DNA of 59,893 nt from Nostoc flagelliforme FACHB-838 (GCF_014698065.1 NZ_JACJSI010000041.1:1-59893), one strand, 5' to 3'; counted from the first letter of the stretch, positions 26,718-36,355 are shown. Notes: generated by a model from the sequence alone, not told the origin. Program-made: numbers and translations.

Positions 26718-28382
26718 CTAAACATTACTCAGGTAGCGGTGAACAAATTGAATGGCGATCGAACCTTCTCCCACACCGGATGCCACCCGTTTAATTGAGC
26801 CATAGCGGACATCTCCGGCTGCGAAGATGCCTGGAATGTTGGTTTCTAGCAAAAAAGGAGAGCGTTCCAAATTCCACCCACGAGGAGATTTGCCATTATC
26901 CATTAAGTCTGGCCCTGTGATGATAAACCCCTGAGCATCGCGTTGGATAACACCATCGAGCCAATCAGTTTTGGGGCTAGCACCGATGAAAATAAACAGC
27001 GATCGCGCTGGCACGGTTTCAGTTTGTCCAGTCTTGGCATGAGCAATCACAATTGCTTCTAAATGTTTCTCTCCCTTCACTTCCACGACGCTGCAACCTG
27101 TGCAAACTTGGATATTTTCAGTCGCGGCAATTTGGTCAATCAAATATTGAGACATACTCAATGATAATGATTCACCCCGCACCAACATAATCACTTTGCT
27201 GGCATACTTAGAAAAGTGCATTGCTGCTTGTCCGGCAGAGTTTGCCCCGCCTACCAAGTAAACCTTTTCGTTGCTACAGGCGATCGCCTCAGTCATGGCA
27301 GCACCATAGTAAATTCCTGCTCCTGCCAGCTTTTCGGCTCCTGGTACATTTAGCCAGCGATAGGAAACGCCGGTTGCAACTAAAAGTGCATGGCAACTAA
27401 TCTCGCTACCATCTGCTAATTGCAAAACCCGATAAGTATCTTGCAGCCTAACCCCAGTTACTACTTGAGGTGTGAGAATCTCTACCCCAAATCGCCGCGC
27501 TTGGGTGACTCCCCGCCTTGCCAAATCACTACCGCTCAAGCCAATAGGAAACCCCAAATAGTTCTCAATCCGCGAACTCGTGCCTGCTTGTCCTCCTGGC
27601 GCTTCACGCTCAATTAAGACAGTACTCAATCCTTCGGAAGCGCCATAGACTGCGGCGGCCAGTCCGGCAGGGCCAGCACCGACGATCGCCAAGTCATAAA
27701 AGGGACGCTCTGCCTGAGTTTGCAGTCCAATTTTGGCAGCAATCTCAAAATTAGATGGTTGAATTAACTGAGAACCATCAGGAAACAGCACCAAGGGCAA
27801 TTGTTGTCTACAATCAGCTTGGGCGTATTCCACCAATTTTGCCGCCTCCGGTTCCAGTTCAATATCTAACCACTTAAATGGAATCTGGTTACGTGCTAAA
27901 AAATCTTTCACCTGATGTGAAAAAGGCGACCAGCGATTACCAATGACTCGAATGCCTTCAAAGGGTGGGCGGAATCCAGCTAGCCAGTCATCCAGCAAAT
28001 CATCTAAAACAGGATATAGCTTCTCTTCTGGTGGATTCCAGGGCTTGAGTAAGTAATAATCAAGTCTGGCACTATTAATTGATTTAATCGCGGCATTCGT
28101 ATCTGCATACGCCGTCAACAAGGCACGTTTTGCATCTGGAAAAATGCCTTTTGCCTGTTCCAGAAACTCTACACCTCCCATCTGGGGCATACGTTGATCT
28201 ACCAAAAATAGAGCAACTGCTTCATTCCGTAATTTAAGTTGCTGCACCACATCCAGAGCAGTAATACCCGAATCTGCCCGAAGAATACGGAAGCGATCGC
28301 CATACTGATGCCGTAAGTCTCGTGACACTGCTTGCAGTACCTCTGGATCATCATCGACGGTTAAAATTGCTGGTTTCGCCAT
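26718..28382 (-). CDS. Receiver / glutaredoxin-like / FAD-oxidoreductase fusion
   Basis: 554 residues in three parts. Residues 1-125 are a receiver (ILTVDDDPEVLQAV, phospho-Asp in LFLVDQRMPQMGG, Lys in LLKPW). Residues about 145-225 resemble glutaredoxin (RVIGNRWSPFSHQVKDFL), but the usual CxxC is SPFS. From about 230 comes a thioredoxin-reductase-like flavoprotein with AIVGAGPAGLAAAVYGASEG, PGGQAGTSSRIENYLGFP and NAD-binding VGGANSAGQAA. The redox Cys pair is missing: GIYYGAAMTEA stands where CATC would be. So it is not a classical thioredoxin reductase; an NAD(P)H-driven signalling flavoprotein is likelier. Partner kinase is the next gene. Confidence 0.85.
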   Translation of the reverse strand: MAKPAILTVDDDPEVLQAVSRDLRHQYGDRFRILRADSGITALDVVQQLKLRNEAVALFLVDQRMPQMGGVEFLEQAKGIFPDAKRALLTAYADTNAAIKSINSARLDYYLLKPWNPPEEKLYPVLDDLLDDWLAGFRPPFEGIRVIGNRWSPFSHQVKDFLARNQIPFKWLDIELEPEAAKLVEYAQADCRQQLPLVLFPDGSQLIQPSNFEIAAKIGLQTQAERPFYDLAIVGAGPAGLAAAVYGASEGLSTVLIEREAPGGQAGTSSRIENYLGFPIGLSGSDLARRGVTQARRFGVEILTPQVVTGVRLQDTYRVLQLADGSEISCHALLVATGVSYRWLNVPGAEKLAGAGIYYGAAMTEAIACSNEKVYLVGGANSAGQAAMHFSKYASKVIMLVRGESLSLSMSQYLIDQIAATENIQVCTGCSVVEVKGEKHLEAIVIAHAKTGQTETVPARSLFIFIGASPKTDWLDGVIQRDAQGFIITGPDLMDNGKSPRGWNLERSPFLLETNIPGIFAAGDVRYGSIKRVASGVGEGSIAIQFVHRYLSNV

Positions 28383-28446
28383 AATTACTGTTACTCAATA
28401 ATTGCAGTGCCTAGCCGTTATTTTCAAAAATCTGTCGTCAAGATAT

Positions 28447-28656
28447 CTACTGTTTAACCAGTTGTTTTAAACGAAAGTATGCCTCTTCTGGTGTCAGCGG
28501 TTCGGATTGACTTTCATTAGGTATATAAAATACCCAGCTATCAAGAAAGTAATGCACCACAAAGCTGGGAATCAAACCCAAGCTTAATGCTTGCTTTCCA
28601 AGTTTTTCAGTTTGTTCTTCTAAACTCAGTTGGTCATGAAATACGTGTTCAGCCAT
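28447..28656 (-). CDS. Small conserved-looking protein, unknown function
   Basis: 69 residues: SLEEQTEKLGKQALSLGLIP, then SFVVHYFLDSWVFYIPNESQ, ending in the helix LTPEEAYFRLKQLVKQ. Composition and codon use look genuine. The upstream AGGGAGATGAAC context gives a ribosome-binding site just before ATG 28656. It precedes the receiver/flavoprotein gene by 64 bp and may be its operon partner. No family was recognised. Confidence 0.5.
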   Translation of the reverse strand: MAEHVFHDQLSLEEQTEKLGKQALSLGLIPSFVVHYFLDSWVFYIPNESQSEPLTPEEAYFRLKQLVKQ

Positions 28657-28680
28657 ACTTGTTCATCTCCCTGCACTTTA

Positions 28681-28977
28681 TTAGACTCTGGAAGAAGGTT
28701 CAACACCAGTATTGCACTTAATCAGACATTGAGGAGCGATCGCTGATGGGATGAAAGTTGAGCAATGAGGCTTTGATGATAAAGTCATTTTAGAAGTAGA
28801 AGAAAGCCCCTGAAAAAGCGTGAAGCTCAAGCCCCTGGCCCCCTCTGGGGCTAAGGGAGCGATCGCGATCGCAGATGTAATGAAAACAGTGAGCGATCCC
28901 CATTCCAAATGCTCTGCGGCAATGGAAATCAGAATGAATACCAGCAAACCAAGAGAAACAAAGGTTTTTATTGACAT
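28681..28977 (-). pseudogene. N-terminal remnant of a CaxA-like Ca2+/H+ antiporter
   Basis: The first 43 codons, MSIKTFVSLGLLVFILISIA then AEHLEWGSLTVFITSAIAIA, match the start of cyanobacterial calcium/proton antiporters (first membrane helix and ALTVFITS-like helix). After PLA the frame runs into unrelated sequence (PEGARGLSFTLFQGL) and ends at 98 residues, against about 360 in the family. A GCGATCGCGATCGC run marks the breakpoint near 28858. A non-functional relic. Confidence 0.55.
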
Positions 28978-29004
28978 CTTGTTCTCAATTGAATGGAGAG
29001 TGTT

Positions 29005-29189
29005 ATACCAATTCGTAATTCGTAATAACGCTCCTACAGACGCTCGTTCCGACGCTTGATGACTCGCTAACGCTAACGTAATTCGTAGTACTTGCCTCCG
29101 GCGAGAAGCAAGCTACGTAATTTGTAATTAAGAAGCGTCAGATTTCATCTGGGTTTTCAGGTTTAAATCTGTTTTTGGAGAATTGGTAT
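29005..29189. repeat. Fold-back element with ATACCAATTC ends
   Basis: ATACCAATTC at 29005-29014 and GAATTGGTAT at 29180-29189 are perfect inverted ends of a 185-bp segment. Inside, CGTAATTCGTAATAACGC, ACGTAATTCGTAGTAC and ACGTAATTTGTAATT repeat one motif. The terminal ATACCAA matches the element at 515-619, so the two probably belong to related families. No coding potential. Confidence 0.5.
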
Positions 29190-29217
29190 TAAACATAGCT
29201 AAATTGCCCATTCCACT

Positions 29218-30270
29218 CTAATTGAGAGCTTCTTGTTTCACGCCAATCACAGAACCTCTACCGCCAAATTTAGTCCCCGTCTCACCCCTATCCAAGCGAG
29301 CGCTGGCTGCTTGTAAGGCGATGCTGGGTAGGGGTACATCACCAACTTGGAGGATTAAATTGGCGTTCTGTGGTGAGAGATAGAAATTGCTGAAAGCTTT
29401 AACTTCAGGACGTTTTGCAGCCGATTTCTTGACGTAAATAAATACGGGGCGAGCAAGCGGTTGGTAACGAGAATCGGCGATCGTTTGGGGACTGGGCTGT
29501 AGACAACCACTACCGCTATCAACAGCCACAAGTTTCAGTTTGTCTCGATTTGCTAAGTAGTAGGCATAGCCAAAATAGCCTAATCCATTAGGATTAGCCG
29601 CAATCCCTTCCACCAAAGCTGTATCAGTTTTGCTCTTAGAATAGTCACTGCGGCTTTTTCCTTCCTCGCCTACAACTGCAAGTGTGAAATAGTCATAAGT
29701 ACCAGACTCAGTATCAGGCCCATAAAGACTTAAGGGTTGATTGGGAAAGTTAGAACGAATTTGGTTCCAATTCGTTACTTTGCCTTGGGCGGCTGGCTCC
29801 CACATCTTTTTCAATTCATCCAATTTCAAGCAGCTGGCAAAATTGTTTTGGGAGTTGACCACAACTGCTAGCCCATCAAAAGCAATGGGTAGCTCAACAA
29901 ACTCTACATTATTTTGCTTACAAAGCTGCATTTCTTCAGCATTGATCGGGCGAGATGCGCCACTAATATCAGTTTCATTGGCACAGAATTTTTTAAATCC
30001 TCCGCCTGTTCCTGACACTCCTACTGTGAATTGCACACCAGGATTTGACTTCTGGAATGCTTCTGTCATCACCTTTGAAATCGGAAATACTGTACTAGAG
30101 CCGTCAATCTTAATCGACCCTGATAAATTTCCCGAAGGGCTCACTTCCTCTGCTTGAGTTACAGCTTGAGGAAAGGAAACTGTTGTATCCTCTGTTTGAT
30201 TATTACCGCAAGCTGCCAATCCCAAAGTTGCCAACGAGATTAAAAATGCCAATCGAGTTTGAGAAACCAT
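29218..30270 (-). CDS. Phosphate-binding lipoprotein, PstS-like
   Basis: About 350 residues from ATG 30270 (MVSQTRLAFLISLATLGLAA then C), a lipoprotein signal with the lipobox LAAC. The body has the phosphate-binding signature IKIDGSSTVFPIS, VGVSGTGGGFKKFC and SRPINAEEM, and later LYGPDTESGTYDYF. PstS proteins capture phosphate outside the inner membrane for the PstCAB transporter. No pstCAB is present; instead a Na/Pi symporter-like gene lies upstream on the same strand, its stop just 17 bp from this start. An in-frame start at 30300 would overlap that gene and cut the signal peptide poorly, so it is rejected. Confidence 0.87.
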   Translation of the reverse strand: MVSQTRLAFLISLATLGLAACGNNQTEDTTVSFPQAVTQAEEVSPSGNLSGSIKIDGSSTVFPISKVMTEAFQKSNPGVQFTVGVSGTGGGFKKFCANETDISGASRPINAEEMQLCKQNNVEFVELPIAFDGLAVVVNSQNNFASCLKLDELKKMWEPAAQGKVTNWNQIRSNFPNQPLSLYGPDTESGTYDYFTLAVVGEEGKSRSDYSKSKTDTALVEGIAANPNGLGYFGYAYYLANRDKLKLVAVDSGSGCLQPSPQTIADSRYQPLARPVFIYVKKSAAKRPEVKAFSNFYLSPQNANLILQVGDVPLPSIALQAASARLDRGETGTKFGGRGSVIGVKQEALN

Positions 30271-30286
30271 GATCGTTTTACCTACT

Positions 30287-31588
30287 TTAAGCATTAGCAC
30301 CGACTTGTTCAGACGTTTTCTGCTTCTCTTGTTGGCGACGTTGCCGTTCTAAATCAGCTTGACTATCAGGAACGAGCCTTTCTAACAGGCGAGTGACTAT
30401 AGGCAAAAAGCCAATTAAAAGCACAACACCTAAGATGTTAAAGATCATCTGAGCATTAGCAACTTGTCGCCCTACGCCACCTCCACCGGAGATTACTTGA
30501 GCTAGTTGGACGAGTTGAGGTGCAAAAATAATCCCCACAGTGGCACTGACCAGGTTAAACAGGAAATGAAAAACGCCTGTTCTTAGAGCCGCACTACCCC
30601 GACCAATGGTAGACAATAGTGTATCAGCGCAAGTACCAACCTCTGCACCTAACATAATTGCGATTCCCGCAGGCAGAGCAATTATGCCAGAACTTGCCAA
30701 AGTAATCACGATCGCCACCGTTGCAGAAGAAGATTGAATGATCACGGTAAAAATGGCTCCGACTACAGCACCCAAGAAAGGATTACTGCCTAAGGTTTCC
30801 ATCCAAGTGATGAATGGTTTGTATGTGCGGAAGGGCTTCATCGCTTCGTCAATTGCTTCTAGCCCATAGAACATTAAGCCAAATCCCAGTATGATAATGC
30901 CGATGGTTTTCTGCCGATCTGTTTTTCCCAGAAATAACAGCAATAACCCGGCAAACATTAATAGGGGAACATACAGTTTAATGTCGAGAGAGATGATCTG
31001 TGCCCCGACTGCTGTACCAATGTTAGATCCGAGTACCACACCGAGGGATTGCACGAAGGTCAATACACCAGCACTCACCATTGCAATCACCATGATGATT
31101 GTCACTGAGGAGGACTCTAATAGCGTCGTTGCTACCGCTCCAGTAAGTACACCAGCAAAGCGATTGGTAGTACATTTACTTAAGAAATTTTTCATCCGCT
31201 CTGTCCCCAGGTTTTCTAGCCCTTCAGAAAGACGGGTGACACCAAAGATAAACAGCACTAAACCTGCTAACGCACCCATCGCCATTTTGAAAAAGTCAAG
31301 GACAGGATCTTTCTTGCCGGCTTTTGCATCTGAACCTTCAGATGCAAAGGCAGCTTGACTAGTATCAAATTGAATGGTTGCTGGTGCATTTTCAGGAGCG
31401 ATACTCCCTTGGAGTGGCTTTGCCAACGCCTGGATAATGCTAACCTCTGATGAAAGTGAGCTGACTAACGGTACACGTCCCAAAAGAGAAGGGTAGAAAA
31501 CTAACGTCAGCACGAAGAAAGCAACACTTAAAAATTTCAGAAACTTATTATTAAGTTTTTTCAAAAAAAACACAGCTACTCCTTGCAA
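30287..31588 (-). CDS. Na+/phosphate cotransporter family membrane protein
   Basis: 433 residues with about nine membrane helices and the duplicated QSSS-type motif of the family: TTLLESSSVTIIMVIAMVSA in the first half and FTVIIQSSSATVAIVITLAS in the second, with GSNIGTAVGAQII and GAEVGTCADTLL after them. The N-terminus has an extra hydrophobic segment and a Ser/Ala-rich loop. It should move phosphate with sodium across the inner membrane. It probably shares a transcript with the PstS-like gene, which may feed it ligand. No C-terminal PhoU domain is present. Confidence 0.85.
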   Translation of the reverse strand: MQGVAVFFLKKLNNKFLKFLSVAFFVLTLVFYPSLLGRVPLVSSLSSEVSIIQALAKPLQGSIAPENAPATIQFDTSQAAFASEGSDAKAGKKDPVLDFFKMAMGALAGLVLFIFGVTRLSEGLENLGTERMKNFLSKCTTNRFAGVLTGAVATTLLESSSVTIIMVIAMVSAGVLTFVQSLGVVLGSNIGTAVGAQIISLDIKLYVPLLMFAGLLLLFLGKTDRQKTIGIIILGFGLMFYGLEAIDEAMKPFRTYKPFITWMETLGSNPFLGAVVGAIFTVIIQSSSATVAIVITLASSGIIALPAGIAIMLGAEVGTCADTLLSTIGRGSAALRTGVFHFLFNLVSATVGIIFAPQLVQLAQVISGGGGVGRQVANAQMIFNILGVVLLIGFLPIVTRLLERLVPDSQADLERQRRQQEKQKTSEQVGANA

Positions 31589-32006
31589 TTGCTACATTTT
31601 TCTTCATGAAAGTCATGTGTTCTGCTTAACAAAAACTGTTACATTCAAATATCTTATTGCTCTGACTTGTACACGCATTTTTACTATAAATGCTGATCCA
31701 AAAAAGTTAAAAATTGATTAATTTAAGGTTATAAGACTTACGCATTCACAAAAAGAGAAGTCCTAAGAATTCAGTGGTGGAGTATTGACAAAAAGGACAA
31801 AAAGATCAGGGCAAACGCATCATATCAACAAAAGGATTTTATTCTCAATAAGCTCAAAAAATAGTCGCATTAGTAGCAGCTTACTGATATAGGTTTACCG
31901 TAGGTGCCGCCCGTCGTAGACATCGCTTTGAGTTTGGGAAACTAAACCAAACGAGAAATCCTGATTTTTTCGTTGGTTTTTAAGCTTGATTGTGATCAAG
32001 AGTAAT
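31589..32006. other. Gene-free stretch with repeat remnants
   Basis: AT-rich intergenic DNA of about 420 bp. AAGACTTACGCATTCACAAA at about 31735 is close to AGGACTTACGCATTGACAAG at about 55561, marking the edge of a dispersed element. The promoter of the symporter gene should be at its left end, but no clear boxes were found. Confidence 0.35.
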
Positions 32007-32786
32007 TTAGATGCGTTTGCCCTGGGCACGGGCTGGATTAGTACCAATTTTCTCGACTGGGTAAACTTTGTTGTCAGTGAAGAAGGGGGGAATATGGCAA
32101 GTTGCACAATTAGCCTTTTCAAATACTTTCGCCCCACGTTTGACTGAATTATTATTCAGTGCCTGCCAGTTTTCAGGAGTCTTGTTAGCAGGTGGTACTA
32201 AGCTATTTTGATAAGCAGATATGGCGTTATTAGCAAACATGAACTTGCCACTGGCATTATCTAAAGGATTGCCAGTCGGGGGACTAAAAATTAATCCATT
32301 AGCTGTTAACAAGTTGGGTTTTAAATCTGGATAGTTACCTACACCAGGAGCAACAACTTGATCTTGTAACTCTGCTAGACTAGCATCCGGTACAATTGTC
32401 CGCAACCATACTGAGGGTTTAACACCTTCTGGTAAACGTATTCTTTCGTCAGCAGCATTTTGAAGAGCAGTACCAAGATATACTTCTGGGTCAATATTGA
32501 GAGTTTTGGCAATTAGTTCGTATGATGCAAGGATGTTTGTTTCTGAAGAGTGAACAGCACTGTTGAAAGCACTCAATCCAGCAAACGGGCCAATGGCAGC
32601 TTCTCCAGAGGCAACGTAAGGAGCAGTTTTAAAGGTGAAATTGTTGGGAATCTGAGTGGTATTTTTAATCCCATCTGTGGAACTTTCAAAATTACCAAAA
32701 GGTAATTGCCATAAAATATCAGCAAAAGCTTTCTCAAACTTTTGAGGATCGGGCAGTTTTACTAAATTACCTTTACTGTCAATCCA
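32007..32786 (-). pseudogene. Di-haem cytochrome c peroxidase-like remnant
   Basis: The minus-strand frame is open from 32786 (just after a stop) to 32007. It reads DPQKFEKAFADILWQLPFGN, then GPFAGLSAFNSAVHSSETN, VWLRTIVPDASLAELQDQ, and a haem c motif ANCATCHIPPFFTDN. This is the middle of a MauG/CcpA-type di-haem peroxidase; the family usually runs well beyond 300 residues with two CxxCH motifs and a signal peptide. Here the first haem site and signal peptide are gone, and the tail stops soon after the second site (RAQGKRI). Truncated at both ends, so judged dead. Confidence 0.65.
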
Positions 32787-32969
32787 TTACATAGTTATCA
32801 GGACACTAGAAATTTTTCTTATATTCGTTCACGATAAAAAAGATTTGTTAAATTGCGTGTATATGTTATGTTTTTATAACTTTGTAAAATATGGTGAATA
32901 AGAATTTAAATTTTTTGTTTCGAGTCGTAGCCCTTATCAGCAGCTAACACCTTGAAAGGGCTAGTTATG

Positions 32970-32995
32970 ACCCTATTAGGGTAAACTAATAGGGT
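32970..32995 (-). terminator. Hairpin downstream of lanM
   Basis: ACCCTATTAG at 32970-32979 pairs perfectly with CTAATAGGGT at 32986-32995, six-base loop. It lies 37 bp beyond the lanM stop. There is no T-run after it on the minus strand, so it may act as a 3' stabilising structure rather than an intrinsic terminator. Confidence 0.4.
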
Positions 32996-33031
32996 GTGGT
33001 CAAAAGCTATTTTTGAGCATGAACAGCAAGC

Positions 33032-36000
33032 TCAATCCCACAATAATATTGAAGGCAAGTCATTGTTAGCCAGACGTAGCAATTGATAACCAATTCCAGA
33101 TATACCGGGTAAAAAGCCAGGATTAAATACAGAATTGGGTAAGTTGGGGAACAATTGATAAGCTCCAGTTCGCTTGGCTCTAGCCACAACATTTGTTACA
33201 TTCTGGTGAGCAATTTGATGCCAATCAGGACGGGAACAGATTTTTGCACCGACTAACAGCACTTCCGCCCGACCGAAGTTGCCACAGCACAAGTGATCGA
33301 TCGCTTGTAAGCCAAAATTCTGAGTAGTTTGGAGAGCAATTTCAATTTCTTGTTGAATTTCCGGCGTTTCCACGATTCTCAAACTGCCTAAGCGTCCCAA
33401 ACCAATGCCGGCTGCACCATGACACCACTTATTTGCAAAGTCAGGTTGTCCTGATTGTCCCATTCTGCGGAAGTCTGGCCAGTTGGCAGTAGACTGGCAA
33501 AAGACGCTACGCTCATACTCAATTCCTGCTAAACCTGCTTCTAAGTACTTGCCTTCTGAGGTGGCGGCATAAAGTCTGAGCAAGGCATAGGAGATGCCTG
33601 CGGCTCCATGAGAAAAGCCAGTTAAGGGCTTGTCCCAATAAGTATGCCAAGCTTTGGGCGCACCGTTGTGGCTAACTTGACGGTTGATTAAATGTTGTCC
33701 ACAGGCGATCGCTTTTTCTAAAACGGTTGCTTCTCCTGTGGCTTGATGCAGGGACAATAACCCTAAAATTGCCCCGGCTGCTCCGCTCATAATATCCAAG
33801 TGTTCATCGGCAGCAATTAGTTCTGGTGTCATCAAATCGGCTAATACTTGAGCGTCGTGCAACAGCGTTGCATCGTTGAGGAATTGACTAATTGTTACCA
33901 GGCTATAGATCATTGACCCTAAACCTGTTGCACCCCCAACGCCCATGAAACGAGCCATGCGTTCCCAAGTTTCGGGATCGATAGTGTGGATTTGGCGACG
34001 CAGAGATTGCACTGTCCTCAATGCTAAATCACGGTAACGGGAATCACCAGTTTCTTGAGTTAGTGCAGCTAAAAACAAAGCAACTCCAGAGCGTCCGTCA
34101 GAGAGACAATTATTTAATACTTGCAGTTGATATCGTTCGGCGCGAGGCACAAAGTCTAAGCCGATCCAGTTAACGCTGCCATCAGGGTCAGAAATGGCTC
34201 TGGTTTCCAGTTGAGTGGCGATTTCTTTGGCTTCGGCAATCAATTGTTCTGAACTCAGCAACGGTAACGATTCGCCTTGCCATTGCCCACCTTGGCGGCT
34301 GGAGGTGGTTGCAATCTTGGCATGGAAGGAGCCTTGAATAATCGCTACTTGTCGAGCTAAGTCGGTTTCATCTAGAGATTGTAACTGGTTGAGCAGGTCT
34401 TGGTAACTGGATTGCTTGAAGTAGTTGGGAATGGAAGAAGAACCGTTTAAACTCAGTTCATCAACCACCGCGCTAGCCGTGAAGAAGGGAATATCTAATT
34501 GTTCCATTGCTCGAAGTTCCGCGCTCAAAACGGGAAAAGCGTTCGGTTTATCTTGAGCAACTAGAAAAGCACGGCTGAGAACATCGAGTTGAATGCTGTA
34601 ATCTACGCCGTGTTTGAGGTAATCGGGTGCTAAAGCTTTTTGGAGAATGATGCCATAAATGCGGGTGTTGCGGAAGATAAAGCGCACCTGCTGATTTTGC
34701 ATAGCAGATAGCAAACTTTGGCGTGAAACTAAGAAATCTTTGTGCGCCATCAAAAAGCGATACATCTGCTCAAACCCAGTGGTGATTTGTAGTTGATAAT
34801 CGTTTGGAGACAGAGGAACTTCACCCAAGAACGGCACATTTTTCCCAATCGGCAAGGTTACAGGCTCAGACAACAGGTGCATATTATCTGTATTAATGTT
34901 CTGCCAACGCGGGACTTTACGGGGAGATAATCGGGGATCTGTGCTGCCTAGCCCGCTAATATCATAAGCGACACTGCGATCGCCACTAAAGTCCCAACGC
35001 GGTAAAAGTCCGGTGCGGAGTACGGAATCCCAAAATTGTCGTGTGGCGGTTGTTTCTAAATCTTGGGTAAGCGGTGAGTCTTCAATGAGATTTGGTTCAT
35101 GGTGCAGCAGCGTTTCCATGTCAATCAGCACCAGATGCTCACCATTGGCAATTAAGTTTTCGTAATGGCAATCTGTTCCCCGCAAAGCGTAAAGCACACA
35201 CAACAACATCCCAGAACGCTGATAGAATCGTTTCGCAGCTGCTTCATCCATACAAGGCAACTGTTCAACATGTTCCACCCAACCATAACCATTGCGCTCT
35301 AGCACCTGAATGACTTTAAAATCTAAAAGATCGCTGTGTTGATTGCACCAATCCAAAAATTGGTTAAAGACAACCTCTAATCCTAAATCTTTGGGTTTAT
35401 AAACAAGTTTAAGTCCAGACTCAAAGGTGAGCAAAATCACCGTTCGTCCGCGTTTGTGTGCATCGGAAATGGATGTTTGAATTTCGGCAACTTTGTTTTG
35501 AGAAAATGGGATAATTCTTTCATCAAAAGTTCGTTGAATATCTGTCCTATCTGCAACTAAACGTTCGAGAAATTCAGCAGTGAACTCAACCCAAAAATTG
35601 ACTGCTGTTGCCACTAACCGACCGAGAACTGGATACTTTTGGAAGAACGTCAACATTCCATCTTCCAAGAGTTGATTGACGAACTTGGTGTAGTGAGTGT
35701 TATTGTTTTCTGTCTCCAGTCCTAGTAAGCCGAGCAAGCTTTGACCAAAAGGACGCACCTGAGAAAATTCAAAATCTAATGTCTTTGTGCAAATTCCTGC
35801 TAATCGTTTCAGTAGACCACGTTCCAAAGAGGTGTAAGCAGCTTGGGAAAGAATCGATAAGGGAAGACACTCTTGGGTGAATTGACTGCCGCAGCGAGTC
35901 AGTAATTGCTGTCTGGCTACCAAGATAGCAGGCAAAAGGATATCTTCAAAGGTAATCGGATTTTGTGAATTGATTGGTAAAAATACTTCGGTTGCAGAAT

Positions 36001-36355
36001 TAAATCCTGTAGCGGTTTGGATGATTTGCTGCAAGGTTTCTGCCCACTTAGGCAAAGGTTGATCGGCAAGTAACTCAATGGTTCCCAATTTGGAACTAAC
36101 AGTATCGAGATTTAGCCCTTCCCACTGTAAGCGTTTGTGTAACGTATCCCATTTACCTTCTGCTGCAACTTCGCACCAGCGATGTCTACGACGGTTAATT
36201 TCTTGTTCGTTGACTCGATCGCCATTAATTGCAAATCTGCTTTCATCAAGGCGTTCCCAGAGAAAGCTAGCATTGGCAGCGATCGCTCTTAAATCGTCTG
36301 ATGTTTTTTGTGGGGATAAGCGAACAACTTGTTGAACCATACCTGAATTTCTCAT
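33032..36355 (-). CDS. lanM: Class II lanthipeptide synthetase LanM, CCG type
   Basis: 1107 residues. The N-terminal dehydratase (DUF4135, about 180-560) has the kinase-like LVYKPKDLGLEVVFNQFLDW and catalytic RGTDCHYENLIANG followed by LVLIDMETLLHHE. It phosphorylates Ser/Thr of the precursor and eliminates phosphate. The C-terminal LanC-like cyclase (about 740-1107) has SHGAAGISYALLRLY, zinc ligands WCHGAAGIGLG (Cys near 978) and CCG in DHLCCGNFG (near 1023-1024). Usual LanMs have CHG at the second site; the Cys for His swap marks the ProcM-like CCG group, known for substrate tolerance. The precursor gene lies 374 bp upstream on the same strand. Start ATG 36355; ATG 36340 is possible. Confidence 0.93.
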   Translation of the reverse strand: MRNSGMVQQVVRLSPQKTSDDLRAIAANASFLWERLDESRFAINGDRVNEQEINRRRHRWCEVAAEGKWDTLHKRLQWEGLNLDTVSSKLGTIELLADQPLPKWAETLQQIIQTATGFNSATEVFLPINSQNPITFEDILLPAILVARQQLLTRCGSQFTQECLPLSILSQAAYTSLERGLLKRLAGICTKTLDFEFSQVRPFGQSLLGLLGLETENNNTHYTKFVNQLLEDGMLTFFQKYPVLGRLVATAVNFWVEFTAEFLERLVADRTDIQRTFDERIIPFSQNKVAEIQTSISDAHKRGRTVILLTFESGLKLVYKPKDLGLEVVFNQFLDWCNQHSDLLDFKVIQVLERNGYGWVEHVEQLPCMDEAAAKRFYQRSGMLLCVLYALRGTDCHYENLIANGEHLVLIDMETLLHHEPNLIEDSPLTQDLETTATRQFWDSVLRTGLLPRWDFSGDRSVAYDISGLGSTDPRLSPRKVPRWQNINTDNMHLLSEPVTLPIGKNVPFLGEVPLSPNDYQLQITTGFEQMYRFLMAHKDFLVSRQSLLSAMQNQQVRFIFRNTRIYGIILQKALAPDYLKHGVDYSIQLDVLSRAFLVAQDKPNAFPVLSAELRAMEQLDIPFFTASAVVDELSLNGSSSIPNYFKQSSYQDLLNQLQSLDETDLARQVAIIQGSFHAKIATTSSRQGGQWQGESLPLLSSEQLIAEAKEIATQLETRAISDPDGSVNWIGLDFVPRAERYQLQVLNNCLSDGRSGVALFLAALTQETGDSRYRDLALRTVQSLRRQIHTIDPETWERMARFMGVGGATGLGSMIYSLVTISQFLNDATLLHDAQVLADLMTPELIAADEHLDIMSGAAGAILGLLSLHQATGEATVLEKAIACGQHLINRQVSHNGAPKAWHTYWDKPLTGFSHGAAGISYALLRLYAATSEGKYLEAGLAGIEYERSVFCQSTANWPDFRRMGQSGQPDFANKWCHGAAGIGLGRLGSLRIVETPEIQQEIEIALQTTQNFGLQAIDHLCCGNFGRAEVLLVGAKICSRPDWHQIAHQNVTNVVARAKRTGAYQLFPNLPNSVFNPGFLPGISGIGYQLLRLANNDLPSILLWD

